Source: Oligosphaeraceae bacterium (GTDB taxonomy: Bacteria > Verrucomicrobiota > Lentisphaeria > Oligosphaerales > Oligosphaeraceae). From it: a DNA stretch of 7,137 nucleotides. The position numbers and the translations under genes are program-made. Location of the stretch: assembly GCA_012515455.1 (NCBI GenBank), contig JAAYYJ010000517.1, positions 1 through 7,137 on the forward strand. The letters run 5' to 3'. The notes under the pieces were generated by a model, which was given only the letters and a program-made list of their open reading frames with translations, had not been told where the DNA came from and made no database searches. Shown here piece after piece: positions 1 to 5,219 of this stretch; positions within the stretch are counted from its first letter, which is position 1, and each line of letters opens with the position of its first letter.

Positions 1-663
1 GCCTTGATTCCCCTCGGAGTAGCCGGTTTTGCCTCGATGCGGGCCTTAAGCACCCGCAATGACGACCCGGAGCATGCCAGCCGTCCCTTTGATGCCAACC
101 GCGACGGCTTTGTCCCGGCCGAAGGCGCGGGGATTCTGGTTCTGGAGGAATTGTCCCATGCGCTGGCCCGGGGCGCGAAGCCTCTGGTGGAGGTCCGGGG
201 CTATGGTGCCACTTGTGATGCCTATCACATCACCGCGCCGTGTGCCGATGGTTCCGGTGCGGCTGCGGCCATGACCGCAGCGTTAAGGCACGCCGGGTTA
301 GCGGCGTCGGACATCGACTACATCAACGCTCACGGCACCTCGACGCCCTTGAATGATTTAGTGGAGACCAAGGCCATCAAGCTGGCCTTTGCGGCCTCAG
401 CCCAGCGGGTTGCGATCAGCAGTACGAAAGCCCAGACCGGTCACATGCTCGGTGCAGCCGGCGGGTTTGAGTCGGCGGTCTGCGTGCGTGCACTGCAAGA
501 GGGGATCATCCCAGGCACCATGAACTACGAGACCCCGGACCCGGAATGCGATTTGGACTACGTGCCCAATGCGTACCGTCGCCAGGCCTTGCAGGCGGTT
601 CTGAAGGTCAATCTGGGCTTCGGCGGGCACAACGCGGCGATTATCTACTCGCAATACAACTAG
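1..663 (+). CDS. fabF: 3-oxoacyl-[acyl-carrier-protein] synthase II (FabF), C-terminal part
   Basis: This is the C-terminal 220 residues of a FabF-type condensing enzyme, open at the window edge. The enzyme elongates acyl-ACP by decarboxylative condensation with malonyl-ACP in the cytosolic type II fatty-acid pathway. Numbered from the first codon in the window, the 'FASMRALSTRNDDP' and 'SRPFD..RDGFV.AEGAG' blocks are at about residues 10-44. The first catalytic His is in N-A-H-G-T-S-T-P (His111). The conserved Lys143 and second catalytic His148 are in T-K-A-Q-T-G-H, where most homologues read T-K-S-M/A-T-G-H. The glycine-rich G-F-G-G-H-N end motif is at 206-211. The active-site Cys would lie in the missing N-terminal half (roughly 190 residues upstream), so it cannot be checked. 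The gene ends in TAG at 661-663. FabB or a polyketide-type KS is less likely given the N-A-H-G-T-S-T-P-L-N-D and G-F-G-G-H-N motifs. Confidence 0.95.
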   Translation, partial: ALIPLGVAGFASMRALSTRNDDPEHASRPFDANRDGFVPAEGAGILVLEELSHALARGAKPLVEVRGYGATCDAYHITAPCADGSGAAAAMTAALRHAGLAASDIDYINAHGTSTPLNDLVETKAIKLAFAASAQRVAISSTKAQTGHMLGAAGGFESAVCVRALQEGIIPGTMNYETPDPECDLDYVPNAYRRQALQAVLKVNLGFGGHNAAIIYSQYN

Positions 664-700
664 GAGCACGGGCTTCCCACTGGGAGCACTGGCTTGCCAG
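663..700. repeat. Imperfect tandem direct repeat (two 18-nt units, period 20)
   Basis: The two units are GGAGCACGGGCTTCCCAC (663-680) and GGAGCACTGGCTTGCCAG (683-700). They agree at 15 of 18 positions and start 20 nt apart. The first unit begins on the last base of the fabF stop codon. Each unit has a G-rich arm followed by CTTCCC or CTTGCCAG, so each is itself partly palindromic. The form resembles GGAGC-type dispersed intergenic repeats that I recall from some GC-rich bacteria, but membership in a family cannot be shown from one locus. Confidence 0.6.
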
Positions 701-747
701 CCTGGCTGCAGGGCAGCCGTTTCCGGTGCGCGGGCATGGTTGCCGCG
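672..747 (+). other. Cluster of overlapping inverted repeats between fabF and the HD gene
   Basis: Several stems can be read directly. CCCA (676-679) faces TGGG (681-684), extended outward by a GCT/AGC pairing with one bulge. CTGGC-TT-GCCAG is at 689-700. GCCAG (696-700) can instead pair with CTGGC (702-706). GGCTGC-AGG-GCAGCC (704-718) is a perfect 6-bp stem with a 3-nt loop. CGCGGGCA (729-736) pairs with TGCCGCG (741-747) with one bulged G. No run of T follows any stem, so a classical intrinsic terminator is not supported. The stems could end or attenuate fabF transcription by another route, protect the 3' end, or belong to a REP-like element. Some short palindromes are expected by chance in GC-rich DNA, but this density is notable. 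Confidence 0.45.
682..696 (+). promoter_or_regulatory. Alternative ribosome binding site and TTG start for the HD gene
   Basis: GGGAG at 682-686 lies 7 nt before an in-frame TTG at 694-696, which would add 32 residues to the HD protein. The added segment would be encoded by the repeat and hairpin region and looks like no known domain. The GGGAG is part of the second repeat unit, so its resemblance to a Shine-Dalgarno site may be coincidental. ATG 790 lacks a clear purine-rich site, so the sequence alone does not settle the choice. Confidence 0.25.
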
Positions 748-789
748 GGGTGCAGCATTCTACCCTGGTCGGACAGCCCGGCTACAAGT

Positions 790-3249
790 ATGAAAACCAG
801 CAAAGTTCATGAAGGCCGGTCCGGTCCTGACCAGAAGCCTGCTGAATCCGGTCACGGTACCGGCAGTACTGCTTCTTCGGCAGTTCCTGACGACCCCCCG
901 TTACCGTCAGCGGAGTCCCCGGCCCCGGCGGTGGTTCCGGCTGCTGGCTGCCGGTTCTGGCTGCGTCGTTATGGGTTTATCATCTTATTGTTTTTTCTGG
1001 CCTGGGCCTGCGGCAGTGTTCTGATCAGCCGTCGGCATGCTCAGCAGCCCAGTTTTCTGCTGCTGGAGGCGCACAAGACCCAGACCATTCGGGCAAAATA
1101 TCCCTTTACCTATAAAGATTTATCGCAGGCCCAGGCCCGCAAGGCGGAGGCGGCCCGGGAACAGCCGGCGGTTTTCGTCCTGCAGGAAGAAAAGGTGCGC
1201 GAGGCCCTGAGTGCTTTCCGCCAGCGCCTGGCGGCCCTGGCTGAGCCCGCGAAACTGCCCCCGGCTGAGCAACCTCCAGCCGAGCAGGAGCTGCGCACCA
1301 TACTGAGCAATGGCACAGCTGCCGAAGCGCTGCTGAAAATTGTGCGTGAGACTCTGTCCGGGGGGATCAGAGACGAGCATTTGCCCGCTTTGGATTGCGG
1401 CCGGGCGGACTGCCAGTGCCGGGCCCGCATCATCTCCCCGGATGGTGTGTTTGAACGCAGATACCAGACCCTCCTGACCCTGACTGGCGCTCAGAAAGTG
1501 ATTGAAGAGAGCTTCTCCCGCAGCATCGGTCATGCAGCCTTGGATTTGAGTCTCTTCTGGTCGGACCCGGCCTGGCAGCCGACCTTGAGCTATCAGCACC
1601 AGGAGAGCCGGCGCCTGCAGGAAGAAGCGATGGCGGCAGTGCTCGTGCCGGTGCGGCAATTTTCGCCGGGGGAGGTCCTGGTGGCATTGTCACGTGAAGA
1701 GCAGGACATCCTGCAGGCGTATGAATCAGCCAATCCGCACCGGGACAGCCCGTGGTGGCAAGACCTCGACTTCGGGCGCGAGAATATAATCCGGATACTG
1801 CTGCTGGCGTTCTTCGTTGCCAGTTTTGCCTTCATTCTCTGCCGGGTGCGCATTTCTCCCGCCAACCTCCGGCAGCGCCTGGCGGTCAGCGCCATAGCCC
1901 TGATGCTGCATTTCTTCCTGGTGCATTGTTTTGTCATCCTGTACCACCGCCTCGGGTTGCCGGCCGAGAACCTGATCAACTTTTTGCCTCTGGCTCTGAT
2001 ACCCGCGTTAATGGCCAATTTATTAGGCGGGCGCACCGCGATTTGCACCGCGGTGGTCGTTGCGATTGCGGTTCCCCTGCAGGTCGAGGTAGGGATATTC
2101 CAATATCAGTTCTTCTACTTGTCGCTGTTCACTTCTCTGGTGGGAGTCGGTTTTTTTCAATATGCCAAGGACCGGCGCAACTTTATTGTCGGTGGTTTCG
2201 CCCTGGGGCTGTCCATCACCATTGCCAGCATCCTGTTCTGTTTGGACACCCGCATGGACTGGCCGGAAATACAATCCATTCTGCCCAGCATACTGGTGAT
2301 ATCCTATTCCAATGGGCTGCTGATGGGCATTCTGGTCATGGCTCTGCTGCCCGTCTTCGAGTACTGTTTCGGGCTGGTCACCTTGTCCACCCTGCTGGAA
2401 TTGAACGACACCAACCACTTACTGCTCAGGCGTCTGCAGCAGGAGGCACCGGGGACCTACCAGCATTCTCTGAATGTCGCCGCCATCGCCGAGGCCGCAG
2501 CTCTAGCCATCCGGGCCAATGTCCCCCTGACCCGGGTAATGGCGTTGTTCCATGACATCGGCAAGCTCGACCAACCGCATTATTTCGCGGAAAATTTTTC
2601 TGGAGTTGAGAACCCTCATGACTCTTTATCGCCTTTGGACAGCGCCAAGATTATCTGCTCTCATGTCGCCGCCGGCATTGCTCTGGCCGACAAGCATCAT
2701 TTGCGCCGTTCGATCCGCCCGGCCATCGAGCAGCACCACGGCAACAGCCTGATCACGTATTTCTACCATAAAGCCGTGCAGCAGGCCGAGGCTCAGGGGC
2801 AATCTGCTCCGGACGAGCAGGAGTTTCGCTACCAGCATCCGCTGCCGCAGCAGAAGGAAGTGGTTATTGTCAGCCTGGCCGATGCCTGCGAAGCGGCGGT
2901 GCGGTCGCTGGTCGGGCGCCCCGCCGATTACCAGTCTCTGCTGCGCAAAGCTGTCTCAGCCGTGGCTCCGGCCATCCGCAAAGGCACCACCGACCAGAAT
3001 GCGCTCCTGGAGGTCTGCGTTTCTGCGGTCCAGGGCGAGACCGACACCGCCCTGACCCCGGACACCATTCTGCACAAGATCAATGCGATTATCGATGACA
3101 AATGGGCTGACAAACAATTCGCGCAGGCGGATATCACCACCTCCGAGCTGGAGACTCTCAAACTGAGCATCCAGAAGACGATTTTGGAGATGCACCATTT
3201 CCGCCCGGCATATCCTGGGACTGCGACTGCGGGCAGGAGGTTGCCATGA
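790..3249 (+). CDS. pgpH: 7TM-HD family phosphohydrolase (PgpH/YqfF type), probable c-di-AMP phosphodiesterase
   Basis: This is a membrane-bound HD-domain phosphodiesterase of 819 aa from ATG 790. The family hydrolyses c-di-AMP to pApA in the cytosol. Residues 1-55 are Pro/Ala/Ser-rich linker, with the first TM helix at about 61-80. The extracytoplasmic 7TMR-HDED-like domain covers about 85-325. The seven-TM core covers about 332-530, and the HD domain 545-805. The metal ligands are complete: His559, H-D-I-G-K at 588-592, His625 in C-S-H-V, His649/650 in E-Q-H-H-G-N, and Asp698 in L-A-D-A-C-E-A-A. Ligand spacing up to the double His matches the PgpH pattern I recall. An extracytoplasmic Cys cluster (Cys203, Cys208, Cys210) is unusual. 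The start is uncertain: TTG 694 in the same frame has a GGGAG at 682-686, but it lies inside a repeat and hairpin cluster, so ATG 790 is preferred although its own Shine-Dalgarno is poor. The stop overlaps ybeY by ATGA. Confidence 0.92.
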   Translation: MKTSKVHEGRSGPDQKPAESGHGTGSTASSAVPDDPPLPSAESPAPAVVPAAGCRFWLRRYGFIILLFFLAWACGSVLISRRHAQQPSFLLLEAHKTQTIRAKYPFTYKDLSQAQARKAEAAREQPAVFVLQEEKVREALSAFRQRLAALAEPAKLPPAEQPPAEQELRTILSNGTAAEALLKIVRETLSGGIRDEHLPALDCGRADCQCRARIISPDGVFERRYQTLLTLTGAQKVIEESFSRSIGHAALDLSLFWSDPAWQPTLSYQHQESRRLQEEAMAAVLVPVRQFSPGEVLVALSREEQDILQAYESANPHRDSPWWQDLDFGRENIIRILLLAFFVASFAFILCRVRISPANLRQRLAVSAIALMLHFFLVHCFVILYHRLGLPAENLINFLPLALIPALMANLLGGRTAICTAVVVAIAVPLQVEVGIFQYQFFYLSLFTSLVGVGFFQYAKDRRNFIVGGFALGLSITIASILFCLDTRMDWPEIQSILPSILVISYSNGLLMGILVMALLPVFEYCFGLVTLSTLLELNDTNHLLLRRLQQEAPGTYQHSLNVAAIAEAAALAIRANVPLTRVMALFHDIGKLDQPHYFAENFSGVENPHDSLSPLDSAKIICSHVAAGIALADKHHLRRSIRPAIEQHHGNSLITYFYHKAVQQAEAQGQSAPDEQEFRYQHPLPQQKEVVIVSLADACEAAVRSLVGRPADYQSLLRKAVSAVAPAIRKGTTDQNALLEVCVSAVQGETDTALTPDTILHKINAIIDDKWADKQFAQADITTSELETLKLSIQKTILEMHHFRPAYPGTATAGRRLP
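3235..3248 (+). promoter_or_regulatory. Strong Shine-Dalgarno and ATGA stop/start overlap for ybeY
   Basis: AGGAGG at 3235-3240 lies 5 nt before ATG 3246-3248, which shares the bases ATGA with the HD-gene stop TGA 3247-3249. The arrangement fixes the YbeY start and indicates translational coupling between the two genes. It is the most canonical ribosome binding site in the window. Confidence 0.85.
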
Positions 3250-3734
3250 AAGTCTTGCTGCGCAAAAGCCCACACGCGCCCGCCTTGCAGCAGCGCCGGC
3301 AGTTCCTGGCCTTGTTGCGCCGGACCCAGCAGCTTCTGGCAGGCGAAAACAACTGCGAGCGAGGCGTGATTCAAGTCGTGCTGCTGGGACGCCAGGAAAT
3401 GGCCACTCTCAATGGCCTGCATTTGCAGCACCAGGGTGCCACAGATGTGATCACCTATGATTTCCGCAACGGGCCGGCGCCAGAAATGTCCATCGACCAG
3501 GACTGCGTAATGGCGGAGATTTATCTCTGTCCCGAGGTGGCCGTGGAAGCATCCGGGAAGTACCAGCAGTCGCGTTCCCGGGAACTGATTCTGTATGCAG
3601 TGCACGGATTTTTGCATCTCTATGGCGAGGATGATCTTACGCCTGAAGAGTGTGTATCGATGCGGGCAGCGGAAGAGCGCCTGCTGGCGACCTTGGCCCA
3701 GGACTACGACTTAGATGTGGTGGCGGCCTTCTGA
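3246..3734 (+). CDS. ybeY: YbeY endoribonuclease (rRNA maturation factor), variant metal site
   Basis: This 162-aa protein is of normal length for YbeY, a zinc-dependent single-strand endoribonuclease acting in 16S rRNA 3'-end maturation and 70S quality control in the cytosol. The C-terminal signature H-G-F-L-H-L-Y-G-E-D-D has His120 and His124, but the third ligand position (130) is Asp instead of the usual His. The upstream block L-N-G-L-H-L-Q-H-Q-G-A-T-D-V-I-T-Y (55-71) aligns with the canonical 'LN..YR..D.PTDVLSF' segment and has Leu60 where the functionally important Arg normally sits. The tail M-R-A-A-E-E-R-L-L (139-147) is typical of the family. From memory, an Asp third ligand and a T-D-V-I-T-F/Y block occur in YbeY of Bacteroidetes and PVC bacteria, so this is probably a lineage variant and not a dead enzyme. 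The gene overlaps the upstream HD gene by 4 nt, a very common pairing in bacteria. Confidence 0.9.
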   Translation: MKVLLRKSPHAPALQQRRQFLALLRRTQQLLAGENNCERGVIQVVLLGRQEMATLNGLHLQHQGATDVITYDFRNGPAPEMSIDQDCVMAEIYLCPEVAVEASGKYQQSRSRELILYAVHGFLHLYGEDDLTPEECVSMRAAEERLLATLAQDYDLDVVAAF

Positions 3735-3859
3735 ACCCACAAACTGCTTGGCCGGCACTGCCGGGCGGAGGAGAAGATTGTGGCGCTGCCGGTGGTGTCA
3801 GCATTGCGCGTGAGCGTGACGCTGGCACCTGATTTATGCTTCAACCCAGAAAGGAACCT
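3735..3859 (+). other. Intergenic spacer between ybeY and the CNNM/CorC gene
   Basis: This 125-nt spacer has no credible gene. A CCGGC-ACT-GCCGG hairpin (3752-3764, 5-bp stem) follows the ybeY stop but has no T-tract, so it is not a convincing terminator. No good sigma-70 promoter pair was found by eye. The downstream gene may still be transcribed from the HD-ybeY operon, with the hairpin as a possible processing or pausing site. Confidence 0.4.
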
Positions 3860-3862
3860 ATG
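3851..3862 (+). promoter_or_regulatory. Shine-Dalgarno that selects ATG 3860 for the CNNM/CorC gene
   Basis: An AAAGGAA purine run ends a few bases before ATG 3860. The in-frame upstream ATG at 3836 has no purine-rich site and would add only eight polar residues (M-L-Q-P-R-K-E-P) before the first membrane helix. ATG 3860 is therefore preferred. Confidence 0.65.
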
Positions 3863-5161
3863 AGTACTAGTCTGCATCTGGCCGTGACGCTGGCAGCCAG
3901 CGCCGGGTTTGTGTTTTTCACCCTGGCGGCCATGAAACTCGAAACATTCAACAAAGCCAAATTACGCAAGCTCAAGGAATTGTCCAAGACACTGGCCGAG
4001 CGCCTGGAGTATGATTATCCGCTCTTGCTGCGGCTCAGACTGGCGGCCCATTTCCTGTCCTTGTTGTCTTGCACCGCCACGCTGTGCTGCCTGTTCTGGC
4101 AACTCGCCCGCGAGCCGGCGGTGCAAAGTTATATCTGGTGCGGCATCTGGGTGTTGCTGATCTTTGCCGCCCTGGAGATTCTCAACGAAGTGCTGAGCTT
4201 GACCATCACCGCCCGGCTCCTGGTCTGGAATTTCCTGCTCTACCGGATGGTCTTCTGGGTGCTCGCACCGGTGCTCTTCCCGCTGTCCTGCTGGATCGAA
4301 AAAATCCGGGCCAAGAGCGCCAGCTACGACGAGTTGTACAAGGTCACCGCAGAGGATGAGATCCTCTCGCTGGTGGAGGATGATGAAGAGATCGAGGCCA
4401 ACTCGCCCAACCACCAGGGCTTGGAACGGGACGAACGGCGCATGCTGAACGGCGTCATGAACCTGGACAAGACCTTCGTACACGAAGTCATGACTCCACG
4501 GGTCGATTTGGTCGCAGTGGATGAAAGCGCAAATCTGCAGGACCTCAAGCAGGCCATCGCCGCCAGCGGACACAGCCGCATCCCAATTTATCATGATACT
4601 ATCGATACCATCAGCGGCATCGTTTACGCCAAGGACTTGATCAGCGATGAAAAATTGCGCCAGTCACGCATCGCCCTGGATATCGCCCGCAAGCCGGTAT
4701 TCATCCCGGAGAGCAAGAATGTCGGTGACCTGCTGGAAGAATTCCGCCTGACCCGGAACCACCTGGCCATCGTCCTGGACGAATACGGCGGGACCGCCGG
4801 AGTGGTGACCATCGAGGATATCCTGGAAGAAATTGTGGGCGAAATCCAGGACGAGTTTGATGTGGACGAGGGAGTCAATCCTGATGGCCATGGTCTGGAG
4901 CCGGACGGGTCCATTGTCAACGACGGCCGCATCACGATCTGGGAGGTCAACCAGCTGCTGGACCTTGATATCTCCGAGGAACAGGGCTATGACACCCTGG
5001 GAGGATACATTATGGCATTCTTAGGCCGGATTCCCCAGTCCGGCGAACATATCGTCACCGACGACCTGGAAATTGACATCCTGGAGGCAGACCCGCGCAA
5101 GCTGCTGCTGGTCCGGGCCCGGCGCCGCCAGGTCCCGTCCGAGGACCATGCCGAGCTGTGA
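3860..5161 (+). CDS. CNNM (DUF21)/CBS-pair/CorC-HlyC family membrane protein, divergent transport core
   Basis: This 433-aa protein has the full HlyC/CorC architecture. An N-terminal CNNM-type membrane domain has TM helices at about 5-25, 60-82, 91-115 and 123-145. It is followed by an acidic linker helix (164-187), then the 'E-R-D-E-R-R-M-L-N-G-V' helix. Next come the first CBS motif with E-V-M-T-P-R (209-214) and the second CBS with D-E-Y-G-G-T-A-G-V-V-T-I-E-D (307-320). The C-terminal CorC_HlyC domain spans about 345-420. Family members are implicated in Mg2+/Co2+ export or homeostasis, with ATP bound to the CBS pair. The transmembrane core is atypical: the usual small-S-E sequence in TM1 is F-F-T-L-A-A-M-K, and the usual G-E-x-x-P-K in TM3 is N-E-V-L-S-L (109-114). 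Ion transport is thus uncertain. Such genes often lie next to ybeY, as here. 'Hemolysin' labels for this family are historical. Confidence 0.88.
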   Translation: MSTSLHLAVTLAASAGFVFFTLAAMKLETFNKAKLRKLKELSKTLAERLEYDYPLLLRLRLAAHFLSLLSCTATLCCLFWQLAREPAVQSYIWCGIWVLLIFAALEILNEVLSLTITARLLVWNFLLYRMVFWVLAPVLFPLSCWIEKIRAKSASYDELYKVTAEDEILSLVEDDEEIEANSPNHQGLERDERRMLNGVMNLDKTFVHEVMTPRVDLVAVDESANLQDLKQAIAASGHSRIPIYHDTIDTISGIVYAKDLISDEKLRQSRIALDIARKPVFIPESKNVGDLLEEFRLTRNHLAIVLDEYGGTAGVVTIEDILEEIVGEIQDEFDVDEGVNPDGHGLEPDGSIVNDGRITIWEVNQLLDLDISEEQGYDTLGGYIMAFLGRIPQSGEHIVTDDLEIDILEADPRKLLLVRARRRQVPSEDHAEL

Positions 5162-5219
5162 TTTCTGCCCCGGCGGGTCCCGGAACAACATCCTTCACCC
5201 CTGATTTATCCATCCCATC
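5162..5219 (+). other. Short spacer without Shine-Dalgarno upstream of the CDP-alcohol transferase gene
   Basis: These 58 nt between the CNNM stop and ATG 5220 are pyrimidine-rich near the start codon (a 'cccctgatttatccatcccatc' type composition) and contain no GGAG-like site. An in-frame TGA at 5202-5204 closes the frame upstream, so no earlier start is available except within the last five codons. Translation may rely on S1 binding to the pyrimidine-rich leader, or the mRNA may be leaderless. No convincing promoter was seen. Confidence 0.4.

Noticed and set aside
1752..2555. 267-aa + strand open frame inside the HD gene
   Set aside because: The main frame has all the TM and HD motifs. This frame is Arg/Gly/His-rich with no recognisable domain.
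2928..3617. Long 229-aa minus-strand open frame opposite the HD gene and ybeY
   Set aside because: It is antisense to two clearly conserved genes and shows no domain-like motif, so it is a typical shadow frame in GC-rich DNA.
3650..3832. 60-aa + strand open frame spanning the end of ybeY and the following spacer
   Set aside because: It overlaps ybeY in another frame, has no Shine-Dalgarno site, and its Gly/Ala/Arg-rich translation looks like GC-rich noise.
3815..3895. 13-nt direct repeat CGTGACGCTGGCA at 3815-3827 and 3883-3895
   Set aside because: It is a single short match, one copy in the spacer and one in coding sequence, without flanking similarity. Chance is the simplest explanation.
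3962..4594. 210-aa minus-strand open frame opposite the CNNM/CorC gene
   Set aside because: It is antisense to a well-supported conserved gene. Its Gln/His/Gly-rich composition reflects the complementary strand.
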